From positions 1 to 64,000 of the forward strand of contig JACKDP010000004.1 in NCBI GenBank assembly GCA_020633435.1: a DNA stretch of 64,000 nucleotides, read 5' to 3'. This DNA is from Myxococcales bacterium (GTDB lineage: Bacteria; Myxococcota_A; Bradymonadia; UBA7976; UBA1532). The translations under genes and the position numbers were made by a program. This document shows positions 42,711 through 51,407 of this stretch, piece after piece. The stretch's first letter is position 1. Every line of letters begins with the position of its first letter. The notes under the pieces are model-generated. The model had not been told where the DNA came from. It saw only the letters and a list, made by a program, of their open reading frames with translations, and did no database searches.

Positions 42711-44830
42711 CACTCCCCTCCCTCTCGCGCGCAGGCGTGGCCCGCGGGCACCAGCACGGCCGGCGTCCGGGCCGCCATCGTCAGCGTGACGCGGCCGCCC
42801 TCGGCCGCCACCTCCACCCCGGAGAGCACCTCGCGCCAGGCCGGGACGCCGGCCGGCACGTCCAGCGAGACCGTGCCCGACGCCGGCCGGCGCGCCAGCA
42901 CCACCACGGCCGGGGCGCCGTCGCCCGCGTCGCGCAGGTAGGCCAGCCGCTCCGCCTCGGCCCGCAGCAGGCGCCACGTCCCCCGGCGCAGCGCCGGCAG
43001 GCACCGCCGCAGCCGGCCCAGCCGGCCGATGACCCGGGCCGTGGCCTGCTCCAGCGGCGTCCGCTCGCCGCCGAACCGCATGGGCCGCCGGTTGTCGGGA
43101 TCCCCCACCCCGGGCAGGCCGAACTCGTCGCCATAGTACAAGACCGGCGCCCCCGGCACCGTGAGGGCGAACGCCTGGGCCAGCCGCAGCCGCGCGTAGG
43201 GCACCGGATCGTCCGGGATGGGCGGCGGGGCCCGCCAGGCCTGGTCGTAGACGCGCCCGTCCACCTGGCCCGCCGCCTCGCTCAGGAAGCGGGTGACGTC
43301 GTGGTTGCCGGCGAAGACGCCCATGACCGCCGTGCTGCCCGCCCAGGCCGCGGCCGTCTGCTGCCAGACGTCGGCCAGCACCCAGAGCGGCGCCTCCTCC
43401 CAGGCGAAGACGCGCCGCAGCGTCCACATCACCGGGAAGTCGAACTGGCCGTCGAGGCCGGCCGGCCCGAGGGACCAGCGGATGTCGCCGATGCCGTTCG
43501 TCCCCGTGTACGTCTCGCCCACCAGGTAGTACCGCGTGCGCAGGCCCTCCAGGCGGGCGTGGACCTGGTGCGTCAGGTGCCGCGTCACGAAGCGGGGCAT
43601 CATCGGCACCGCGTCCACCCGCAGGCCGTCCAGGTCGAAGCGCTCCAGCCACCACAGGGCGTCGTCGATCTGCGCCTCCAGCACCTCGCTGGATTCCCAT
43701 GAGATATCGGGTAGATACGGCGTGAACCAGCAGGTGCGGATGTGGGTCTGCCAGGGGCAGGCCGGGCTGCCGCAGGCGCAGAGCGGGTTGAGCCAGTCGG
43801 GGCGCTCGCGGGCGTACGGGTGCTGGGCGTGCACGTGGTTGAGGACGACGTCCAGGATGACGCGGATGCCGCGGGCGTGGGCGGCCTGGACCAGCGCCTC
43901 CACGTCGGCGTCGGTGCCGAGCCGCGGATCCACGGCCCGCGGGGCGATGGGCCAGTAGCCGTGGTAGCTGGAGTAGCGCGGCGGCCCGCCCTCGACGCCC
44001 GTCCAGAGCCCCTCGGGGTTCGTGTTCAGGGGCGAGATCCAGAGCGCGTCCACCCCCAGCGTCTCGAAGTAGCCGCTCTCCAGCACGCCCAGCAGGCCCC
44101 GCAGATCGCCGCCCTGCCGCTCCCCGGGCGGCCGCAGCCGATCCGCCGGGGTGAACGGCGTCGTGCGGGCGAAGCGATCGAGCACCACCTGGTAGATGAC
44201 GGCGTCCTCCCAGCGGAAGCGCTCGGCCTCGGCCCAGTAGGGGGCGGTGAACGTCTCCACGGGGCGCCCGGCGGCGTCCGTCCCCTCCAGGCGCAGGTGG
44301 TGCTTGCCGGGGGCCGCCCGCAGCTCGGGCCGCACCTCGTCGCCGTCCACCTCGGCGGCCACCGGCGCGTCGTCCACGAACGCCTGCACCGTCGCGAGGC
44401 CGCTCTGGGCGTCCGCCCGCTCCAGCACCAGCCGGGCGCTCGGCGCGCCGTCTGCGTGCTCGATGGCCGCCAGGGTGAAGGCGGGCTGGGCGCAGTCCGG
44501 GGCGTCGAACACGGACCACTCGGCGCCCGCCTCCCAGAGGCTCACCGGGTTGTCGGGATCGAGGAAGGGCCGGCCGTCCACCTCCACCCGGTACAGGTGG
44601 CGGCCCGGCGCCACCTCGAAGGCCCCGCTGAACGCCTCGCCGTCCCAGCGCAGCGCACCGCGACTGGCGTCGAACCCATTGAAATCAGAGCTGATTCCGA
44701 TGTCGCCCGGCTGACCGGCCGGCGCGAACCGGACGTGCAGCCGGCAGTCGCGGACCCGCGGCCCCGTCTCCCGGGCCTCCTCGCCGCAGCCGGCCAGGAG
44801 CGCCAGGAGCGCCAGGCCCGCGGCCCTCAC
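42710..44830 (-). CDS. GH13 alpha-amylase/neopullulanase-type lipoprotein, N-terminal CBM48-like domain
   Basis: 706 residues from a GTG that overlaps the upstream stop (GTGA). The lipobox is LLALLAGC. An N-terminal CBM48/E-set-like domain (VRFAPAGQPGD, LYRVEVDGRPFLDPDNP) precedes a second Ig-like segment and the GH13 barrel. Catalytic motifs are present: DGLRVDAVP (nucleophile Asp), LVGETYTG (acid/base Glu) and FAGNHDVT (third Asp); YQVVLDRFA and DVVLNHVHA mark the barrel start and region I. A CACGSPAC insert is unusual. It should cleave alpha-glucans at the cell surface, with the second GH13 enzyme and the maltoporin-like protein of the same operon. Confidence 0.9.
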   Translation of the reverse strand: MRAAGLALLALLAGCGEEARETGPRVRDCRLHVRFAPAGQPGDIGISSDFNGFDASRGALRWDGEAFSGAFEVAPGRHLYRVEVDGRPFLDPDNPVSLWEAGAEWSVFDAPDCAQPAFTLAAIEHADGAPSARLVLERADAQSGLATVQAFVDDAPVAAEVDGDEVRPELRAAPGKHHLRLEGTDAAGRPVETFTAPYWAEAERFRWEDAVIYQVVLDRFARTTPFTPADRLRPPGERQGGDLRGLLGVLESGYFETLGVDALWISPLNTNPEGLWTGVEGGPPRYSSYHGYWPIAPRAVDPRLGTDADVEALVQAAHARGIRVILDVVLNHVHAQHPYARERPDWLNPLCACGSPACPWQTHIRTCWFTPYLPDISWESSEVLEAQIDDALWWLERFDLDGLRVDAVPMMPRFVTRHLTHQVHARLEGLRTRYYLVGETYTGTNGIGDIRWSLGPAGLDGQFDFPVMWTLRRVFAWEEAPLWVLADVWQQTAAAWAGSTAVMGVFAGNHDVTRFLSEAAGQVDGRVYDQAWRAPPPIPDDPVPYARLRLAQAFALTVPGAPVLYYGDEFGLPGVGDPDNRRPMRFGGERTPLEQATARVIGRLGRLRRCLPALRRGTWRLLRAEAERLAYLRDAGDGAPAVVVLARRPASGTVSLDVPAGVPAWREVLSGVEVAAEGGRVTLTMAARTPAVLVPAGHACAREGGE

Positions 44831-46671
44831 CGCACCACGAGGATGCGCGCCCCCCGAGCCGGCACGGTGATGTCGAGGGTGCCATCGGCCTGCACCTGGA
44901 ACGTCTCGCCGCTCAGGCGGTCGGCCACCGTCGCGCCCGGGGCGAAGCCGGTGGGCATGACGCGATCCTCGAAGCGGCTGCGGGCGTCGCGCTCGTCGGC
45001 CACGTTGATCATCACCAGCACGCGCTCGTCGCGGTAGGCGCGCTCGAAGGCCAGCAGGCCGGCGTCGCTCTCCTCGCCGGTGTGCTCCGTCGACCAGCGG
45101 AACGTGACGTCGCCGCGCCGGAGCGGGGCCAGCTCGCGGCGCAGGGCGATGAGCCGCTGGGTGTGCTTGAACGTCTCGCCGCCGGTGGCGAAGCCCGACA
45201 GCCACATGTCCTCGCGGTTGGAGGGGTCCGGGCCACCCTTGAAGGCCTGCTCGGTGCCGTAATACAGGCAGGGCACGCCGTCGATGGTCAGCAGGTACAC
45301 CAGCGCCCCGTGCAGCTTGCGCAGGTCGGGGAACTCGTACAGGAAGCGCGGCACGTCGTGGTTGTCGAGGAAGTGCACGAGGAGCTGGCGGCTCACCAGC
45401 GGGGTGCCGTCGTCCGACGTCGGGCCGTTCTGCTTGGGCGTCTGGCTGTAGCGCGGCCGCCCCGGCTCGTCCTCGGCGTCGCGCTCCTCGTAGAGCCGCT
45501 GCACGTTCGCCGTGGCGTCGCCGTTGCCGAAGACCCCGTTGAAGACGCGGTACTTGGCCGAGAAGTAGAAGACGGAGTCGACGCCCTCCCCCTGGGTGTA
45601 CGACCCCAGCAAGCGGTCATCGCCGTCGAAGGCCTCGCCGAACATGAAGAAGTTGTCCTTGCCGAGGCGCTTCGCGAACGTCCGCATGGCCGGGGCGAAG
45701 ACCTCGAAGAACGCTGGCTCCTGGTGCTTGAGCGTGTCGATGCGGAAGCCATCGAAGTCGGCCGCCTGGATCCAGTACTGGAAGACCCGCACCAGGGCCT
45801 CCTGCACGTCGCGCCGGTCGGTGGCCAGGTCCTTCAGGCCCCCCGGGAAGTCGCCCAGGATCTCCTGCTGGCGGCGGTACTCGTAGCTGGCCGCGGCCTC
45901 GTTCTCCCAGACCGTCACCCGCCCCTTGCGGTTGTACCAGGCCGGGTTCTGGAACTCGGGGGGCATGGGCGGCGTGCGGTTGATCTCGGGCTGCTCGACC
46001 CAGACGATGGGCGCCGGGCCGTTCTCCCCGAGGGAGGTAAACGCCTGCACGCCGCGGCTGTCGTACTCCGGATCCCACTCCGACGACCGTCGCAGCTCGC
46101 TGCCCTGGTCGCCGTTGCGGCTGCCAGCGCCGGGGCCGCCCCCGCCGAAGAACACGATGTCGGGCACGCCGTTGCGGTTGATGTCGTAGAAGAAGAGCTG
46201 CCCGATGTGGTTCGTGACCACGTCCAGGATGACCTTGATGCCGCGCGCGTGGGAGGCCTTCACGAGCTGCTGCAGCTTGGCCAGGTCACCGAAGTGCAGG
46301 TTCACATTGAGGAAATCCTGCGTCCAGTAGCCGTGGTAGCTGGCGAAGCCCGCGTCCTCCTCGACGTTTCGGACCACCGGCGAGATCCACAGCGCCGTCA
46401 CCCCGAGCGTCTCGATGTAGTCGAGGCGGTCGATGATGCCCTGCCAGTCGCCGCCGTGGTACGAGGCCGCGCGGCGGTAGTCGACGTTGTAGTTGTTGTT
46501 GGGATCGCCGTCTTCGAAGCGGTCCACCACGATCTGGTAGATGACCTCGTCGCGCCAGTCGGCCACCTGGGTCGCGTGGGCCAGATCGGTGTCCACCGTG
46601 ACGCAGCCCCCGGCCGTCAGCAGCAGCGCCGCCGAGAGCAGCGCCGCCAGCGCGTGTCGCAGTCGTGCCAT
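44827..46671 (-). CDS. GH13 alpha-amylase-family lipoprotein
   Basis: 614 residues from the ATG at 46671, which lies in the stop of the maltoporin-like gene (TGATG). The lipobox is LLTAGGC. The GH13 barrel starts immediately (EVIYQIVVDRFEDGDPNNN). Motifs are DVVTNHIGQ (region I), DGFRIDTLKH (nucleophile), FMFGEAFDG (acid/base) and FLDNHDVPRFL (region IV). A long insert in the B domain (about 170-270) contains a FGGGGPGAGSRNG loop. It resembles periplasmic or surface amylases that act with porins on maltodextrins. It is the second gene of a coupled operon. Confidence 0.93.
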   Translation of the reverse strand: MARLRHALAALLSAALLLTAGGCVTVDTDLAHATQVADWRDEVIYQIVVDRFEDGDPNNNYNVDYRRAASYHGGDWQGIIDRLDYIETLGVTALWISPVVRNVEEDAGFASYHGYWTQDFLNVNLHFGDLAKLQQLVKASHARGIKVILDVVTNHIGQLFFYDINRNGVPDIVFFGGGGPGAGSRNGDQGSELRRSSEWDPEYDSRGVQAFTSLGENGPAPIVWVEQPEINRTPPMPPEFQNPAWYNRKGRVTVWENEAAASYEYRRQQEILGDFPGGLKDLATDRRDVQEALVRVFQYWIQAADFDGFRIDTLKHQEPAFFEVFAPAMRTFAKRLGKDNFFMFGEAFDGDDRLLGSYTQGEGVDSVFYFSAKYRVFNGVFGNGDATANVQRLYEERDAEDEPGRPRYSQTPKQNGPTSDDGTPLVSRQLLVHFLDNHDVPRFLYEFPDLRKLHGALVYLLTIDGVPCLYYGTEQAFKGGPDPSNREDMWLSGFATGGETFKHTQRLIALRRELAPLRRGDVTFRWSTEHTGEESDAGLLAFERAYRDERVLVMINVADERDARSRFEDRVMPTGFAPGATVADRLSGETFQVQADGTLDITVPARGARILVVR

Positions 46672-48035
46672 CAGTAGCCTCCCCCACGCCCGAACCACCA
46701 CTCCGCCCGCGCCCCCAGGTAGTGCACCACGTCGTGGTCACTGCGGGGGTCATCCTGGGCGTACAGATCCAGCGCCGCCTGGTTCAAGAGCGACACCGCG
46801 TAGATGAGCCGAAGCTGCGGCCGGTCGTAGACGCCGGGGTCGCGGGCCAGCGTCAGCGCCGGGACGAGCGCGAGCTGGACGACGCGGGCCACGGCCTGCC
46901 GGTTCGTCTGCGGGTTGAGGCCGTTGGGCCGCGAGATCTGCACCGAGCCCTCCACCGCCGGCGTGAAGAGGCCCAGCATGAGCTGGGGCCGCGCCGCGAT
47001 GGCCGCCTCGAAGCGATCGTCGAAGTCCTCCTCCTCGTCGTCCGCGTCGAGGAAGTAGCGCGCCCACGCCCCGTACTGCACGCCGAAGGCGGCGTCGTCG
47101 CCCAGGGCCAGCTCGACGTTGCCGGCGAGGGCGGCGCGGTACTCCTGGGCGTCCACCGAGCGGCGGTCGTCGTTGAGGCCCGCCGGCGTGCCGAGCTCGT
47201 CGTAGGCGGCCAGGCCGCCGGCGTAGCGCAGCCAGACGTTCAGGTGGCCGTTGCGGGCGAAGTTCCACAGGCCGACCTGCGCGCCGATGACGAAGCCCAG
47301 ATCGTCGGGCAAGGCCTCCGTCTCGGTGAACGAGCCCGCCAGGGTGCGGCGGCCGCGGGGCAGGAAGTGCAGCTCGCTGTAGAGCTTGAGCTTGTAGCCC
47401 GCCGCCTCCTGCCAGGTGGCCTGGGCCGCGGCCACGACGCGCTGGCGGTCGTGCAGCGTCACCGTCTGCGCCCCGAAGGTGCTGGGCGCCGGCACGGGCA
47501 CGCGGTCGACCTGCCGGCCGTCCTCCAGCCGGTTGAGCCCGAGGGCGACGCCCAGGTGCAGGCGCGCGTCGCGGTAGCCGCCGCCCACGCCGACCAGGTT
47601 CAGGTCGTCCATGGGCCACAGGTCGAAGAGGTAGATGTCGTCGCCGCGCTGCCAGCGGCTGCCGATCCAGGCGTAGGCGCCCGTGCGGAAGAGATCCTCG
47701 CCCTCCACATAGGCCTGGCGCAGCGCCAGCGTGGCGTCCACCTGGCCGGTGTAGTGGAAGAGGTCGTCGAAGAACGCCACCGTCGTGCGCACCCGGGCGC
47801 GACCCTCGGGGCCCTCGAAGACGCGGTACCCGAAGTCCAGCTCCAGGTAGTTGTCTTCGATGAGCCGGGGGCCGAAGGCGACGATCTGGCGGCGCTCGCC
47901 GCGCCCGCCCTCTCCGTCCATGGCCACGCCCATGCGGCCGTAGGAGCCGAACTCGAAGCGGTCGGCGGCGGGGGGCGGATCCGCGGCCCGCGCGGTGCCG
48001 ACGAGGGCGAGCAGACTGAGCGACAGCAGGCGCAA
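46671..48035 (-). CDS. Maltoporin-like (LamB-type) carbohydrate porin
   Basis: 454 residues from a TTG at 48035. The TTG is chosen because GGAGG lies 5 bases before it and the signal peptide (LRLLSLSLLALVGTARA) starts there; the upstream open frame has no signal. The mature start FEFGSYGRMGVAMDGEGGRG and the IEDNYLELDFGYRVFEG segment resemble LamB-type porins, as does the near-C-terminal RPQLRLIYAVS strand. The protein ends in WWFGRGGGY. It should form an outer-membrane channel for maltodextrins released by the two GH13 lipoproteins, with which it is coupled. No ABC or MFS sugar transporter is in this window. Confidence 0.8.
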   Translation of the reverse strand: MRLLSLSLLALVGTARAADPPPAADRFEFGSYGRMGVAMDGEGGRGERRQIVAFGPRLIEDNYLELDFGYRVFEGPEGRARVRTTVAFFDDLFHYTGQVDATLALRQAYVEGEDLFRTGAYAWIGSRWQRGDDIYLFDLWPMDDLNLVGVGGGYRDARLHLGVALGLNRLEDGRQVDRVPVPAPSTFGAQTVTLHDRQRVVAAAQATWQEAAGYKLKLYSELHFLPRGRRTLAGSFTETEALPDDLGFVIGAQVGLWNFARNGHLNVWLRYAGGLAAYDELGTPAGLNDDRRSVDAQEYRAALAGNVELALGDDAAFGVQYGAWARYFLDADDEEEDFDDRFEAAIAARPQLMLGLFTPAVEGSVQISRPNGLNPQTNRQAVARVVQLALVPALTLARDPGVYDRPQLRLIYAVSLLNQAALDLYAQDDPRSDHDVVHYLGARAEWWFGRGGGY

Positions 48036-48154
48036 GGGGGCCTCCGAGGCTGACCTGGCCCGCAGGGTGGCAGAGCCCGCGACGTCGGACAACCGGGACG
48101 GCGCGCGCGCGCCACCTGCCTTGATAGCTATGTCAGCACGCAAAAATAGAACCG

Positions 48155-48166
48155 ATTGATTTCAAT
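48155..48166. promoter_or_regulatory. AT-rich palindrome in the divergent region upstream of the glucan operon
   Basis: ATTGA-TT-TCAAT has perfect 5-base arms in an unusually AT-rich stretch (48120-48180) between the maltoporin-like gene and the divergent 48243 gene. ATAGCTAT at 48124-48131 is a second palindrome. Either could be an operator for the glucan operon; no clear promoter boxes are assigned. Confidence 0.35.
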
Positions 48167-48242
48167 GGGTTGATGACTTTCTGCGCGACACCGGCGGCGA
48201 CTGGCCGATGGATCCACCGGTCCACCAGCCACCGAGGTCGAC

Positions 48243-48776
48243 ATGCCCGATCCACGCTACGCCATCGCCCGCGACGGGACCGCCACGGCCGCCGCGGCCC
48301 CGTCCACCGACCTGCTCCTCGATCCCACGGGCACGGCCGCCCGCGGCCAGGCCGCCGAGCTGCTGGCCGGCAGCACCGCCACCAGCCGGGGCACCTTCGC
48401 GGACCGGCCGCCGACCCTCACCCTGGACGACGTCGTCTTCGTCGCCCCCGACTACCTGGGCAAGGACTCCCTGCGCGCCTTCCACGACGCCCGGACGGTC
48501 GTCGAGGGGGGCCGGCTGCTCGGGCCCAGCATCTTCTGGGCGGCGGTGCTGCTCGCCGGGATGAGCACCATCCAGGAGTACGCGCTCTTCACGGGCGTCA
48601 GCCTGGCCCATGGACAGACGCCCTACGGCAGCGAGACCGACGCGGTGCGGGCCATCCCCGGCGTCGTCCGGGCGTCGCTGCAGCGGATCATCGGGGGCGT
48701 CATCGTCCAGGGCGACCTGACCGCCGAGGAGCTTCGCTACTGGGAGCGCCTGCGCGCGCGGCTGGGGGACTTCTGA
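48243..48776 (+). CDS. Hypothetical protein with one membrane segment
   Basis: 177 residues; GAGG lies 6 bases before the ATG. The N-terminal 60 residues are Ala/Thr-rich and probably disordered. A hydrophobic segment near residues 93-112 (LLGPSIFWAAVLLAGMSTI) is the only possible membrane helix. The rest is mildly amphipathic and ends in ELRYWERLRARLGDF. No family is recognised. It overlaps the next gene by one base (TGATG) and forms a two-gene unit with it. Confidence 0.65.
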   Translation: MPDPRYAIARDGTATAAAAPSTDLLLDPTGTAARGQAAELLAGSTATSRGTFADRPPTLTLDDVVFVAPDYLGKDSLRAFHDARTVVEGGRLLGPSIFWAAVLLAGMSTIQEYALFTGVSLAHGQTPYGSETDAVRAIPGVVRASLQRIIGGVIVQGDLTAEELRYWERLRARLGDF

Positions 48777-49531
48777 TGGGCGGCCTCTGCCTGGGCTTCA
48801 GCCTGTGGGCGCTGTCGATCACCCTGGGGTGGACCGCGGGCTGGCCCCTCCTGCCCCCGAGCCCGCGGGACGATCCCGCCTGGCTGCGCCTCGAAGCCGA
48901 CGCGCGGGCCGAGGCGCCGGCTGACGTCGCCGCGCTGGAGGACGCCAGCGCGACGCTGGAGGACGCCGCCGCCCGGCTGCGGGCGTGGCACGCCCGGCCG
49001 CCCCCGTCGGCGCCCGCCTCGGGCCCTGCGTGCAGGGCCCCCGCGAAGCCGCTGGCCCTGCACGCCCTCGTCCGATCCGCGCTCCAGGAGCGGCCGCTCC
49101 AGGCCGGAACGGTGCGCGCGGCCGCCGCCCTGGTGGCGCACCTGCGCCGACGCGCCGACCGCCCCCTCGGCCTCGCCACGGCGCTGGGCCTCGAGGGGGT
49201 GATCCTGGGGTCGGGGCGGCTCCGCGAGGGGGAGGAGGCCCGGGGGCGCCCCGCCGACGACCGCCGGGCTGTCGCCGTGGGCCTGGTCTGCATGGTCCAG
49301 GCGGCCGACGCCGTGACGCCGGGGGGTCGCTCGGAGGTGGCCTACCGCCTCGCGCTCCAGGTGGACGCCGCCACCCGGGGGCTGGCGGGCGAGGCGCTGG
49401 CCGCCGCCCTCGACGCCGCCACGCAGGACGCGCGGGCCCTGGGCGTGGCCGTCCTGGCGGTCACCTGGCCCGGGGAGCTGGCCGACCAGATCCGGCGGGC
49501 CCAGCGGACGCGGGCCCGCTGGCCGCCCTGA
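48776..49531 (+). CDS. Hypothetical membrane-anchored protein
   Basis: 251 residues from the ATG in the preceding stop codon. An N-terminal hydrophobic stretch (LCLGFSLWALSITLGWTAGW) is a signal anchor, followed by an acidic Ala-rich helix region (about 35-85) and a mostly helical domain that contains a CMVQAADA segment and ends with Arg-rich residues. No known domain is seen. Coupling with the 48243 gene suggests that the two proteins work together. Confidence 0.65.
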   Translation: MGGLCLGFSLWALSITLGWTAGWPLLPPSPRDDPAWLRLEADARAEAPADVAALEDASATLEDAAARLRAWHARPPPSAPASGPACRAPAKPLALHALVRSALQERPLQAGTVRAAAALVAHLRRRADRPLGLATALGLEGVILGSGRLREGEEARGRPADDRRAVAVGLVCMVQAADAVTPGGRSEVAYRLALQVDAATRGLAGEALAAALDAATQDARALGVAVLAVTWPGELADQIRRAQRTRARWPP

Positions 49532-49567
49532 CGACTTCTGCTTGGAGATCAGGCGCTTGAGCGAGGC

Positions 49568-50023
49568 TCAGGCGCGGACGTACATGAGCACGAGGGCGGC
49601 CAGCCACAGCGTGTGGCCGATGCCGATGAACATGGACAGGCGCTTGACGGCGCTGCGGACGCTGTCGGCCGTGAAGGCCGGCGAGGCGGCGGCGGCGGCC
49701 AGCCGGGTGCAGGTGGGCCGCACCGCGCCGAACGCGAGGGCGGCGCCGATGATCACCAGGCCGAGGGCCATGTGGAAGCGGGTGGGCAGGCCCTTGAAGC
49801 CGCCGTACACGGTGAAGATGAGGCCCAGGCCGGTGAGCATCGTCACGGCGGCGCCGATGGCGGCGACGGTGGCCTGCCGGACGGCCCCCGCGGTGGCCAG
49901 CTCGAAGGTGCGCCGGTCGCCGCCGAGGGCGCGCTTCAGGCCGCTGGCCAGGGACAGCGGCCCCCCGAACCAGGTGGCCGCGGCGACGATGTGCAGGATG
50001 ACGAGAGCGGTGATCAGGTTCAT
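49568..50023 (-). CDS. Four-helix membrane protein, CopD/DUF2269-like
   Basis: 151 residues with four predicted membrane helices: ALVILHIVAAATWFGGPL, VAAIGAAVTMLTGLGLIFT, FHMALGLVIIGAALAFGAV and FIGIGHTLWLAALVLMYV. The His in helix 1 with a following AAATWFGG, and His in helix 3, recall CopD-like copper-resistance or heme-binding membrane proteins, though the match is loose. GGAGG precedes the ATG. It is divergent from the VKOR-fusion gene by 106 bases. Function unknown. Confidence 0.7.
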   Translation of the reverse strand: MNLITALVILHIVAAATWFGGPLSLASGLKRALGGDRRTFELATAGAVRQATVAAIGAAVTMLTGLGLIFTVYGGFKGLPTRFHMALGLVIIGAALAFGAVRPTCTRLAAAAASPAFTADSVRSAVKRLSMFIGIGHTLWLAALVLMYVRA

Positions 50024-50129
50024 GGGACCTCCTGCCGGGCCTTGTACCCGACGCGGGCCAGCGGGGCCAGCGGATGTGGCCGCCGGGCCGGTACTTGCCA
50101 TCGCCGCGCCGGCTTGCCACCCTGCCGGC

Positions 50130-51407
50130 ATGGGCCGATTCGACGACTTCGACGCGTTTGACGACGATCCCCCCGAGGCCGACCACGACACGGTCGGCCT
50201 CGGCGCGCTGGCCCGGCCGGTGCGGCTGCCCCTGCTCATCACCGGCGTCGCGGCGCTGGCTGGCGTCATCTTCGCCGCCACCAGCACCGCCGACTTCACC
50301 GCCCACCTGGACCGCCAGGTGCACGCCATCCACTGCTCGGTGGTGCCCGGCGCGACGGCGGAGATGGGCGAGAGCGGCTGCCGGACGGTGATGCTCAGCC
50401 CGTACAGCTCGTGGTTTCGCACGCAGTACTGGGGCGGCGTGCCGGTGGCGCTCTTCGCGCTGGCCGTGTTCGCCTTCCTGGCCTACCGGGCCCTCCACCT
50501 GGCGGTGAAGGGCCAGCCGCGGCGCAGCGAGGTCTTCTTCCTGCTCGCGGGCACCGCCCTGCCCTGCCTGATGAGCGGCATCTACGGCTACCTGGCCGCC
50601 ACGAAGGTCGGGGCGACGTGCACGGTCTGCGTCGGCATGTACTTCGCCAGCGGCTTCGCCTTCGCCGGGGCGCTCGTGGCGTTCCTGCTCACCCGACCGG
50701 CGCCCAGCCCGGATCCCCGCGCCGTCAAGCAGTTCGCCCTGGGCTTCCTGGAGGGCTGCGGCTTCGTGGGGGTGCTGCTGGTGGCGTACGTCGCGTTCGT
50801 GCCCGAGGTGAAGGCCAGCGCCGGCCGCGGGCCGGCGGGCTGCGGCACCCTGGTGCAGGCCGACGATCCGGGCGGGGTGTTCCTGGATCTGGCCGTGCGC
50901 CCGGGCGCGACGCCCTCCATCGAGCTGCTCGATCCCCTGTGCCCGGCCTGCCGGGCCTTCGACGGCCGGCTGGCGGCCAGCGGCCTGGACGCCCGGCTGA
51001 GCCAGCGCGCGGTGCTCTTCCCCCTCGACGCGACGTGCAACTGGATGGTGAAGACGTCGCTGCACCCGGGGGCCTGCGCCGTGTCGGAGGCCATGCTCTG
51101 CGAGCCGGCCAGCGCCCGGAAGATCCTGGACTGGGCCTTCGCCCACCAGGAGGATCTGCTGGCCCTGGCCAAGACGGACGAGCCCGGGCTGCGCAAGCAG
51201 ATCATGAAAGAGTTTCCAGGGGTTGCGAGCTGCCTGGGCTCCCCCCAGGCCAAGAACAAGATCGTGCAGAGCCTGCGCTGGGCCGTCGCGAACGCCCTGC
51301 CGGTGCTCACCCCCCAGCTCTTCGTCAACGGCCGCCGCATGTGCGACGAGGACACGGATCTGGGCCTGGAGTACACGCTGACGCGGATGCTGGAGGCGAA
51401 GCCATGA
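50130..51407 (+). CDS. VKOR-thioredoxin fusion (disulfide-forming enzyme)
   Basis: 425 residues. Residues about 30-220 hold about five membrane helices of the vitamin K epoxide reductase family, with loop cysteines Cys69 and Cys84 and the redox pair CTVC (164-167). The C-terminal domain outside the membrane (about 235-425) is thioredoxin/DsbA-like with CPAC (271-274) and later TCNW, GACAV, LCEPA and MCDED cysteines. Bacterial VKOR takes electrons from a Dsb partner and passes them to quinone; here both are in one chain, as in some cyanobacterial and actinobacterial homologues. The gene is coupled (ATGA) to the OmpA-like gene. It may fold the Cys-rich lipoproteins of this region. Confidence 0.88.
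   Translation: MGRFDDFDAFDDDPPEADHDTVGLGALARPVRLPLLITGVAALAGVIFAATSTADFTAHLDRQVHAIHCSVVPGATAEMGESGCRTVMLSPYSSWFRTQYWGGVPVALFALAVFAFLAYRALHLAVKGQPRRSEVFFLLAGTALPCLMSGIYGYLAATKVGATCTVCVGMYFASGFAFAGALVAFLLTRPAPSPDPRAVKQFALGFLEGCGFVGVLLVAYVAFVPEVKASAGRGPAGCGTLVQADDPGGVFLDLAVRPGATPSIELLDPLCPACRAFDGRLAASGLDARLSQRAVLFPLDATCNWMVKTSLHPGACAVSEAMLCEPASARKILDWAFAHQEDLLALAKTDEPGLRKQIMKEFPGVASCLGSPQAKNKIVQSLRWAVANALPVLTPQLFVNGRRMCDEDTDLGLEYTLTRMLEAKP

Noticed and set aside
50082..50098. Possible -24/-12 promoter for the VKOR-thioredoxin gene.
   Set aside because: Spacing and TTGC are right, but the -24 element matches poorly (GGGCCG), so I did not list it.
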